A stretch of 64,000 bases of DNA from Amanita rubescens (lineage: Eukaryota > Basidiomycota > Agaricomycetes > Agaricales > Amanitaceae): the NCBI GenBank assembly GCA_015039365.1, contig WION01000009.1:682001-746000 (forward strand). Reading direction: 5' to 3'. How positions within the stretch are numbered: the stretch's first letter is position 1; each line of letters opens with the position of its first letter. Made by a program: the position numbers and the translations under genes. Shown here piece by piece: positions 23,963 through 33,471 of this stretch. The notes below the pieces were generated by a model, which was given only the letters and a program-made list of their open reading frames with translations, was not told the origin of the DNA and did not search any database.

Positions 23963-26900
23963 CTACACGATTTCCTGTGCTCCGCTCTCATCCGCCTCCT
24001 CGTCACCTTCCTCAAGCGTATCCATCAAGCTTTGCTCAATCGCCGGCAGGTAATGGTTTATCTTCCACATCTCGCCAATCGTCAGATTTAAATGGTCAAA
24101 CGCGACCGCAATGACTGGATTTTTCCCTCTCATAAACATGCCTGGAGGAGTCGGTGATCTACCCCGCGCGTCCTCTTCGTCTGGCATGGCCGTGCCTGTA
24201 TCCATCGGCGGCATCTTGGGGTATCGAGCCGAAAAGTGAGTGAGCAAGATGTGCTCAGCTTCCATTCTACATACAATGAGTATTGACTACTAGGCTTGAG
24301 CAAAGAACGCACGATTTTCCTACTGCGATAGCCTGCCCGAACGTGCTATGTGCTTTCTTCAGCGCAAGCTCCTCCTGATCATCAGCCATTGATGCTTCGT
24401 GGATTAATAGTGTCGCATTCTTAGCTACACAATTGAATATGGTGACCGGTAAGGTATCACCAGAGAAACTGAGCGGTATCAGCATATAGACCAAGCGAAG
24501 TGACAAACGCTACGTACGCTATACTCCAATCATCTTGGTGTTTCATGACGAGGCCGTAGGATTTCATTCGATGATGCATATCAACTGTCTGAAGACTCCG
24601 CAACCCGAGCGAGGAACACAGGCTGACAGCTAGCCGTCTTGATCTAGATATTTATATATGTAGTCAGCAACAGAGATGAAATTACGTGACCCAGCAGCTT
24701 GCCTTTGGATGTCCAACCACGGTTCAGTCCCACCAATCCGCCACACACCAGTTGCCTGATACGCATCTGTTTGCATCCAGTGCAACGCGTCACTTATGAC
24801 CACCACAACGTCCGAGCCTAGACTCGGCTTTTCAATGCCGACAACATGATCCATGGCGATCCCCAGATTTTGCACATCTGACAACTCGCGAAGGTATAAA
24901 TGTAACGCTCGAAGGCCGACAAGGTACAACGGATCTTTTGGTGGCGGGTCAAGCTATGTCCAAGGTGTCAGCTTGCGATCGGCATTCTACAATGACCAGG
25001 GACTGACCAACTTTCTCTTGGCCAGAATATTAGCTAAACCGGCATGATGGTCCGCGTGCATATGCGAGATAAAGATGCATTTTAAATCCCGCAACACTTG
25101 CCACACGTCCGAACTAGTTGCTCCTTCTGTGCTGATGCTTTTCGTTGGTCCTTGCCCTAGGCCATATTGCCTTACGAGTTGACCCCAAGTACCTTCTCCA
25201 GCATCAAGCAGGACGTTTCCCCAACCCGGGATGGATATCAAAGTGCTAGATACTGGAAATCCCCGAGTTAGACATGTGCATAATGAAAATATCTGATCAA
25301 ACGTACCATTTCGGTATTTGGATGGCGCAGCACTCCCTGTACCAAGAGGCAATACACCGACATCTCTTCCTCTCCGTGGACTAGGTGCACGATCGCTCCC
25401 ACTTCCACTCCTACTCTTGTCACTCCCTGGACTCCTGCTGTACCGTCGGCTGCGTTTGGACACGCTTGCTACACTCTTCCTCGCGATCTTAAACTTTTTT
25501 GCTGTCCATGGTGGCAAACATACAGGTACGTTAGCGTTCATCGCTGGGTGGAAATTGTCCTGCACAGTCATTTCGATGGTGGGTGGCTTGAATGGACGCA
25601 TTGAGATAGTTTGGTGGGCTGCCATCGGTTGGGTTGAAGGTGGAAGATTTTGAATCTCTGATATATTGACGATCAGTAGGTAGAAGAGAAGGAGAGAGAA
25701 AAAACTCACTGGACATGTCTTTCGCTGGTTGAAGGGAGAATTTAGGAATAGTAAACAGACGTTCGTCCAATTGATGGAATCGTAGCTGATTAAATGCGGC
25801 GCTAGTGAATGTGACTAGATCCGGGCAATGCTCACGCGAGGCGACAAGGTGCTGCGAAAGGGTCTTCAATGATTTGTCTCATGGAGCAGAGGAAACGTAC
25901 ATGAACTGCTTCATCATCTTCTTCAAAGCTTCTCATAAACTGGATATATCGCTCATCTTCAAGCACACCTTCACCCACAATATGAAATATGCTCCGAACA
26001 ACGTGCTCTTGTCTGTGTTCAGGACTCTTTGATTTGAATTTTGCGAAAAATGGTTCATCGAATGAAGACAGTAGAGATGGAATATATGAGGGTGAAGGAA
26101 CGTCAAGAATTAGTACAACCTATCGTCCCTCTGTCAGTTTTGGAAAATGGTTCGCGACTATATGCGCTTACAGCTGGTGTTTCACTTTCGCCAATGCACT
26201 CTTCTGGCGTAATCGTTCGCTCTACCTCAATCATTTTGACAACACCATCTTCGACCTTCTGAATTTTTCTCTTGAGTTTGATTGTTTCTCCATTGATGAG
26301 CCGTTTGCGTATAGGACCACTGGGTATACCCAGTTCTTGCGCCCTTTTCGCGTCGAATTTTCCGCGGATGCGAGGTCCAATCACTACATACGCGAGTGTG
26401 GAAGGAGCTTCAGGTGTTCCGATGCCCGAATACGAAAAGGTTGGAAGCTGCTCATAGAAACCTTCTGGCACACGACGAGAGCGTTTATATGTGTCGATCT
26501 GATGAATGGTCAGCTAAACTGTCAAAATGGCCATTGACGAAACACACATTGCCAGAAGGTTCCGGGTCAGGTTCTGGCGTCAATATACGTCAGAAGACGG
26601 GCAATCATGCAACTTGTGTTACCACCTACCTAGTTTAGGGGGATCCACCTGAGATTCCGATGCTTCGCTCTTCTCCTTTTCTTTCTCCTTTTTTTTGGCC
26701 AAAATGACTTCCTTCTTTTTTCCGCTGGCGATCAGATTATGGGACTTTTTATCGGCGGGAAACATCAGATTAAGCACAGATGTCCTCCAATCTTGCGCGA
26801 CGGTGCCGGAGAGAGATGACGGTGAAAAGCCCGGAATTGTTATCTGATCTGAAGAGGGATTGTCATTGGATGCAGTAAGAGCGCGTTTGGAGGGAAGATC

Positions 26901-27587
26901 TGGAGTTGGACTCCGTTTTCGTTTCAGTGAAGCTTCATCTGGGCGCGAGAGATGCATGCCTTGTTCAATCGCAGAGGAAGGAAAGAGAGAGATTCCATAA
27001 ACAGTAACGTTTCCATCCTTGTAGACGGGTTCAGGAGATGGGGACACGGTAGGTTGGACTTCTATCGGTTGCACACGGATGGTATCCCTGATTCGAGTCA
27101 GAACGAAAGCATATAGATTCAATGAAATACGAACCGGAACAAATACATGCGCATGGAAGCTAATTGATGAAGGATCCCAGTTGGGCCAACAACATCAACT
27201 GACAAAGCCCCACCATCGGCGAACGTCATCAGCAAACCTAGAATCTAATGCATTCAGAGACAAAGGAATAGAACAGTTCTCCGGGAACGGACCAGGCAAT
27301 CCTCCAACTCGCTTAGTCCCGAGTTGCGTCAGAAACAACGCTTTTGTTCTCTTCCAATTATGTTTGCTCTGGAGAAAGGCCCTACTAGTGTTTTCTCCGA
27401 CATTGAAAATATACTTTGCGTTGTCGAAGGTGAGGATTATAGTGGGTTCTGTGTCGGAGGAAATTGAAGTCAAGACGGAAGCAGACCAATTCATTGAGGG
27501 TCGTTTAGAGAATGTACGGAGATGAGCGAATGAGCGAGGCAGCGACCGAACGGAGGCAACCAGCATCACAGGTTCCAAATTTGTCAA
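23963..27587 (-). CDS. TRZ1: tRNase Z, long form (tRNA 3'-end endonuclease)
   Basis: This enzyme cuts the 3' trailer from tRNA precursors in the nucleus and mitochondria. The N-terminal half carries the degenerate lactamase domain (DNAKYIFNVGENTSRAFLQ, then GLLMTFADGG after splicing, IGPRIRGKFDAKRAQELGIP). The C-terminal half carries the active domain: LGTGSAAPSKYRNVSSTL, LDAGEGTWGQL, the metal motif SHMHADHHAG (about 25060), SGDTLP, LLIHEASMADDQ, KKAHSTFGQA and LLTHFSARYP. About a dozen exons are needed, including a 26-nt micro-exon at 26548-26573 encoding EPDPEPSGN between introns of 56 and 49 nt. The N-terminus (MTNLEPVMLVASVRSLPRSF) is basic and could be a mitochondrial presequence. It is head to head with the YTP1-like gene, with 49 nt between the starts. 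Confidence 0.92.
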
Positions 27588-27636
27588 TTGCCTTTTTTGG
27601 CCTCTGGTACGTTACCGCACGCTCTACTCTTCTCCA

Positions 27637-29737
27637 ATGAAGCTGCGCTTCTTCTCCATCGCAGCTGTGCTTCTCGCACGCTTCAGCCTAGTCATTTCTC
27701 ACTCTCACAATGACAAACTCACAGAGGAAGCTGCAAATGCACCCGTTGATTCTATTCTCTGGATACATATCTTTCTACAGGCAGCCGTCTGGGGTGTTCT
27801 ATTTCCCATTGGCATGGTGTTGGGATTGGCAAAAAGCAGATGGCATGTCCCCCTCCAGGTGCGCAATTCCAAGGTAGCTCATAGTCCTTTAACTGACTGC
27901 AAGATAGAGTACAGGTTTTGCACTGACCTTCGCCGGGTACATCCTCGGTCACTCTCATGGCGGACGCGCATTCCCTTCATCTGCACATGGTCATTTTTCC
28001 AGTTTTTTGCTTTTGCCTGTCCTCCTTCAGTTGGGCCTAGGCATCTATCTCAAGCTTCATATACATGAAAAGACATTACGGCCATACGCTGTTATCGCAC
28101 ACGGAATTCTTGGGAAATCTTATCCTATCTTTGGTTGGGTCCAGATGCTGTTCGGTGCCATCGTATTCGGAGGGTTTTGCAGAGGTGGCCATCTAGGTCC
28201 GTTCACAGAACGCATTCATATATGCCCAAGTCTGACACAGAACAGGTCAATGTCTTGCTCACTATATCATGGGTAGCGGGTTTATTGCTTATGGGACACT
28301 AATGGCACTGTTGTTGCTTTCCGGTGAAGCCTGGTTGAGACATACCGGTCGCAGCCCAGAGTGGTGGGATTCATGGTAAGCTTGATCGTTATTTGCACCA
28401 CTGATCTCGACATTTACCTTATCCAAGGGTGATAATGCTATGGGTAATTTGTCAGCAACCTACTTTCCATTCGTTTAATCCAAGATCGCTTTGATTAGGG
28501 TATAGGTGTGCATCATAGTTGTTTCTTTTTAACCGTATTCTGAATCTGCCCCAGTAAACACGTTTACAGAGCATCATGGAGGTGCTTGGTCCGTCAAGGA
28601 CTTGCAACACACGTATGTGTTTCCATTTACATGGGATCTAAAGTAGCTAACGTATATCAGAACCCTGGGGATTCTGTGTATGTGGTATCTGAGTTTTATG
28701 TCACATCCGTAGTTTAATGCACGTTCTAGGGTGGGCTGGAGGCCTACTTGGTATATTTTTGGCAAGAAACAACCAGGTGTGTATATTAAATCAACACAAT
28801 ATGTATATGCTCACCTTTGGTATCAGCGAAACATTGTACCTTCTATAATGTTCGTCCAGCGTGACGACCTTACAGCTTAAGCTGACTATGGCGCAGCATT
28901 ATTCTCACCGGTTGGGCAATGTCAGACCACGCGCAAGCTCTTATGATCTCTACAAAGGTGGACAATGTCAATATATGACCGTCATATCAATGATTTATCT
29001 CATGGATAGGTTCATGCGATGTTCGGATACACACTTATGACTGCCGGATTAGCTCGAATTATTGAAATTTGCTTCTTGCCAGCTTTCCCATCAACTTCCA
29101 CCCCTCAACCACCGAAAATGGTCATGTCTACGACGGATGACGACAACAATAGTGATCGCACTCTTCACGAAGAGCCGCTTCATGGTAAGGAAGAAAAGGC
29201 TATAAGAGCATTTAGACACATACCGCCTTTCGTACGTATGATTATTATTGAAATCGTTTCCCCTACTCACTCATAATACAGTTACTTGTATCATCGGGGT
29301 GGGTAAATCCTAGCATAGGCTCTGCCCAGGTTAACAAAGACATAATCCAGTCTACTATTTATGTCAGCAACTGACGAAGAATTGAATAACGTGCACGATA
29401 ATGGAATGGACCACGTAACCTACGTCCTTATCATGTACAGGTCAGTTCGATGATTTTACGTGCCGGAGAACCACTGCCAACAAACATTTCCAGCATCTCG
29501 TTCATGCTCTACTTCTTTATCAACTTCCTGATCCATCTGTACCAAACAAGCGGACGGAATGCTCCTTCACATTCTCAAAGCTCGTTGGCCCCAGATGAAA
29601 CTGGCGGCATTGAACTCCGTACCCCTCTCACCGCGGGTGAGAGCTGGTATGCACGCGTGCCGACTGTAAGCGTACCCCATGAAAATAGCATTCCTGATAC
29701 TGTTCCAAGACATGTTATTGGCGATGATGAGGATTGA
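27637..29737 (+). CDS. YTP1-like multi-pass membrane protein
   Basis: A signal-like N-terminus ([20 protein letters not shown]) is followed by many transmembrane segments. The first exon is 27637-27858 and the second starts at 27908; about a dozen short exons follow. Blocks in order are [129 protein letters not shown] and [19 protein letters not shown]. This order fits the fungal YTP1 family (N-terminal DUF2427-like plus YTP1 C-terminal domain), whose function is unknown. Conserved His residues recall cytochrome b561/ferric-reductase-like folds, which is only suggestive. The gene looks intact. Confidence 0.85.
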
Positions 29738-29879
29738 AAGGTGTTTTTGCGGATCTCTGTTTACTAATAGTTGTACATTTTTATATTATACAGGATTTTG
29801 TATTTCCCAGCATATTATTGTTGTGGTTTTCGAACATGGTTTTGCGGTTAGAAAACGTGTACGTTATATGGGGAGACTC

Positions 29880-30060
29880 GTTGAGCGACGGCCAAGCAAC
29901 CGGGATGCAAAATAGGAAGAGGGTCGTTGTAAGGAAGCCGAAAATCCCTGACTTGGAGTCCCTTGGCCGACCACTCTACAAACGGATTTGACTTGGCATC
30001 AAATCCGGTCATGATTCCAGCCGAATAGGCTGTTGTGTGGAATTCGTGTCAAATTGGTTG
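29880..30060 (-). pseudogene. Truncated, decayed copy of part of the neighbouring APC permease
   Basis: The plus-strand text GGGATGCAAAATAGGAAGAG, then GGAAGCCGAAAATCCCTG, GAGTCCCTTGGC, ACCACTCTA, TCAAATCCGGTCATGATTCC and GGCTGTTGTGTGGA reappears with small changes and in the same order at 31060-31290. That stretch codes (minus strand) for the GFDASGH region and following exon of the permease. The copy lacks several internal pieces and keeps no open frame. It sits just behind the YTP1-like stop codon, about 180 nt beyond the permease 3' end. Confidence 0.75.
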
Positions 30061-30240
30061 GTCGTTCATGGGCAGAAAAGTTGCCATGGACTCGAATTCA
30101 CGACATCCGCATCAGGTCAACTCAAGCAAGTTCAATTTTCTAAGTACGGAATTTGACAATGGGTTTGTAGAGAACGATTCAAAAACACTTTATAAACGCG
30201 TTAGCGGGTAGAAGGGCACACACAATCACATATAGCCATA

Positions 30241-32631
30241 TCAGTCATCTCTGCTTGAGTCACCGGTCACGTCCAAAGCTTGGACTATCCTGTCGCGAGG
30301 CAGCCACTGATCTTCAGGAGTGAAATACCAGGTAAGGACAGCGAAGATGGTGACTGCGCCAAATATTACGCATGCCTTATGATAGCGAATTGAGCCCAAA
30401 TTCTAACATTCCTGAATTTCAAAAACTCACAAAGTTAAACGTCGCTGCTGTAACAGGGAACGTGAAGGGCGACATCATGACCTTGAACTATGTTATCTTC
30501 ACTGATGGATTAATCTTTGGAATAAGGCTCACCGCAAAGATGAGGGCATTGAATAAAACTGCAACAACATAGAAAACTCGACGGTGTTTTCCGAGATAAA
30601 AGGCCGAGTTTTTGAAGCCATTGGGTGTCATCGTGAGACGTAGAAGGGAAATCAATCCATAAGCGGCAATGGTAGGGACACCTCCCGCCGATACCAAAGA
30701 GGTGAATGCCACAGAACTTGGCAAGATAGAACATAGGATCACAGCGGCGAAAAGATATACAAGTGTGACAGCTTGTCTGGGCTGTCCAGAAGCGTCAACT
30801 TGGCTTAACCAGCCGGACATCGGAAGGACACCATCACGCGCGACAGCGAAGACGAGGCGAGAGGAAGCGACAATGGATACACTTGTATTCTAAGCTTCCA
30901 TTAGGTACGCTCATGTCAAGGTTTCGGTTTCAAACACTTACCAAAATCAGACCAAGTACCGCGATGATAGTCATGAATATGCACCCAGCCTTTCCCAGCG
31001 CCATATCATACACCAGCACAAACGGCTGGGGAGCGTTAAGCGAGAACAATGTGTTAAGATCCGGAATGCAAAACAGGAACAGAATCGTTGTGAGGAAGCC
31101 GAAAATCCCTGTCAAAAATGCACTGCTTAGGAGTCCCTTGGCTGCGACCACTCTATAAGCAAATTTGAGTATGAGCAGTGAGTACACCAAATTCAACTTG
31201 CCTCGCATTCTTGGTTTCTTCGGCGACATGGCCTGAGGCATCGAATCCGGTCATGGTTCCAGCTGTGAATAAGCTGTTGTGTAGAGCTCAGTCGAGGGTA
31301 TCTGTACGTAAAAGTGGTACGCGCACAAGGATAAAATCCAATTCCAGCCAGCCGGAGCACCCGTTCCGTTGTCTATGATATATCATGACTATGGCTTAGA
31401 ATTCGACAAGCTAAAACACTTACAGGTTTGCGTGAAAACTTCACCAGCGGTACGGAAACCATACGTCTTTGACACACCAATGGGCAGCCAGATTAAGCAA
31501 AGCAGGAAGTCGGCAAATATCAACACAACAGATATTTTGAAAATCATGGAGTACAGCCTTGGCGGCAAATAGTTGATTGCCACCGAAACAAGTAGCAACG
31601 CTTCAGAAAGCGCCCAAACGAACGCCCGCCACTTGACATTGTTGTTGTCAATGCCACCAGGAAAATCCACGCCAAAGACAGGAAGTAGAGAGACAATGTA
31701 ATTCGCGGTCGTCTACAAATATCGGGCGTTAGGGAGAGTAAGATATACTATTCAGCAAACTGACCTGGCAGTTTCCGGCGGTAAATGTCATCCAAGCTGT
31801 GGTTGACCACCAAGCGACGAGAAAGCCGAAGAATCGAGCATATTTAGGTCCCGCACTCCCCGCGGCCCAGATATAGATGGACCCACTGAGGGGGAGCGCA
31901 GAGCAAACCTCCGCAAGCACCATGGCAGTCATCGTCATGAAGATGATGGTGAATACATATGAAGACCTATCACGTCGATAACGGCTTGGTCACTTTCCAA
32001 ATTAAACGAATACTTACCATACGGCAGCGGGTCCTCCCGAAAGTATACCAATGAACAGGACTGCTCTAAACTTTCACCTGAGGGGAGCACAAATGTTGAA
32101 AACTTTGTGATATTACCTAACGCCGCCTATAAAATTCAGAGCGGTAAAGCTCGCTGCAAAATTTTCGATGAGGTGCCAAGTACGATGCAATTGCTAGAGA
32201 GAAAAAAATTGAACAACGCTACAAACTACTATAATGAGGCTGTACCTGTTTATATCCTAATTTTTGCTTTCAAAAAGTCAGTAAAATAATAGGATAAGAA
32301 GCCCTCAAAACTCGAGGGTAAAAAAGGTGACAATACTGGGGCGTTCCCTACGCAGGTATGAGCGCTGATCAGGTTCAAACGGTGTTTCTCAATCCTCTCC
32401 CATTGCATTCCCAAGTCCCTTGTTAGGAACGTTGGTGCAATATGAGAAGGATACCCGCAGCCATTCCAGTTTATCACTAGATTTGACGTTACCGATAGCA
32501 GCCCCGCTGTGCGGAATTTCCCAGCTGGCATAGCTATACAGAAGGGGCTTTACCAATTGGATTTCATCCTCGTCCAAGGACGCGATATCATCCTGAGGGA
32601 TTTTAGATATATCTGAGAGGGCGGAAGACAT
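30241..32631 (-). CDS. APC-superfamily permease, probable thiamine (Thi9-type) transporter
   Basis: Spliced exons give a 12-TM type transporter. Exon 1 (32554-32631) encodes MSSALSDISKIPQDDIASLD. After a 287-nt intron come LGYKQQLHRTWHLIENFAAS, VLFIGILSGGPAAVW, CSALPLSGSIYIWAAGSAGP, WWSTTAWMTFTAGNCQ, INYLPPRLYSMIFKISVVL, LIWLPIGVSKTYGF, NGTGAPAGWNW, GTMTGFDASGHVAEETKNA, VAFTSLVSAGGVPTIAAYG, LLRLTMTPNGF and the end VTGDSSRDD. The family includes fungal GABA/choline-type permeases and the S. pombe thiamine transporter Thi9. The choice of thiamine rests on the TPP riboswitch in intron 1. One intron (31153-31201) is GC-AG. A start at 32658 (MGIFSPFLL) is also possible. No lesion was found once all exons are joined. 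Confidence 0.88.
32267..32553 (-). other. Long regulated first intron of the permease gene
   Basis: The donor is GTAAAGCC after CAATTG (codon phase 0) and the acceptor is TTTTTGAAAG before CAAAAATTAGG. At 287 nt it is five to six times longer than the other introns in the window, and it holds the TPP aptamer. If it is not removed, translation adds about 54 residues and stops at the TGA at 32389-32391, inside the aptamer's TTGAGA motif. Confidence 0.8.
32342..32431 (-). promoter_or_regulatory. TPP (THI-element) riboswitch aptamer
   Basis: Read on the minus strand, the invariant parts of the TPP aptamer occur in order and at normal spacing. TTGAGA (32387-32392) matches CUGAGA, ACACC follows, then GAACCTGATC (32367-32376), a 13-nt P5 region, and GCGTAGGGAA (32344-32353). 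CGTTCCT (32425-32431) pairs with GGGAACG (32342-32348) to close P1. CAAT/ATTG can form P3. P4 (CCT with AGG) is present, and P5 pairs AG(c)G with CCT where the bacterial consensus has TGG/CCA, a possible compensatory change. The 5' strand of P2 (TGGGAATGC for GGGGUGC) is the weakest part. In fungi such aptamers lie in introns of thiamine genes and act on splice-site choice. Confidence 0.88.
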
Positions 32632-33471
32632 GAGAAGGAAGGGAGAAAAGATACCCAATCTGTTGCGCTGGCTTCACCTCTTAAAATATATAAAATTAAA
32701 ATAAACTTTGATTGATTGATGGCAAGCATGATCAGGAATCAGGATATCGGTCCAGTATCGGTCCTGGCTTCCGAACGCCCGAAAATGGTTGAGTGCCTAG
32801 CTTATCGGGGTATGGGGCGCCGCCACTGGACATCCGCTTCCGTCCCAGAAGGCTTCAGTTACGTGTGAACTTCAAGTGTACCACAATACTTACCATATGG
32901 TACATTTTAATGCAGCACAACTGTTGCTGTTGACGGCCACATGCACAGGCGGAGCAAGGGTCCGCTAGGAGATCGCCCAGCGGCACATATGCGCTGACGG
33001 TAAATCAATCAATCTCGATTCAGCTCATTTTAGCCTGTCCTGGAGACAGAGGAACCTGCAACAGGCGTACTTTATAGTAAGTATCGTATCCTTCCAAAAA
33101 CCTCCAATGTACGCCACTCCGCGGCATGTGTTTGCCACCGTCGAGCGCTGAGCATTCCCGCTCAGCTATGTCATTCATGCTTTGCACTAAGCGTACGGAA
33201 TAGATTGCATTAGTGGAGCTGTTTAGATGAGCAATGCCACGTATATGTTCAGAGCAGCAGATCGCACCTGAATTAAAGTGTTCGATATCGCAAGCAGCCG
33301 CGAAAGTGACGAGCGTGACTCGTTGAAGGAATAGACGTTTGCCCCATTCGGTAAAGTCTAGTTTTCCAATCTCCTTAATATTGAACCACCCTCAAGCCAG
33401 GAACCTCACATTACCCCCTCTTTCAAAAGTCCATTAGGGGTACTTAAAAGTTTTCAGTCTCACTACCTAGG
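32632..33471. other. Divergent upstream region of the permease and the amidase
   Basis: About 840 nt carry no supported coding frame. It should contain both promoters. No clear regulatory motif was recognised by eye. Confidence 0.35.

Noticed and set aside
29380..29450. Frame break in the YTP1-like gene after LIMYS
   Set aside because: An intron with donor GTCAGTTCG and acceptor TTTCCAG restores [10 protein letters not shown].
32389..32658. Short 89-residue protein as the real product at the permease 5' end
   Set aside because: Its C-terminal part is riboswitch-intron sequence; exon 1 splices to LGYKQQLHRTW of the permease. It may exist only as the unspliced form.
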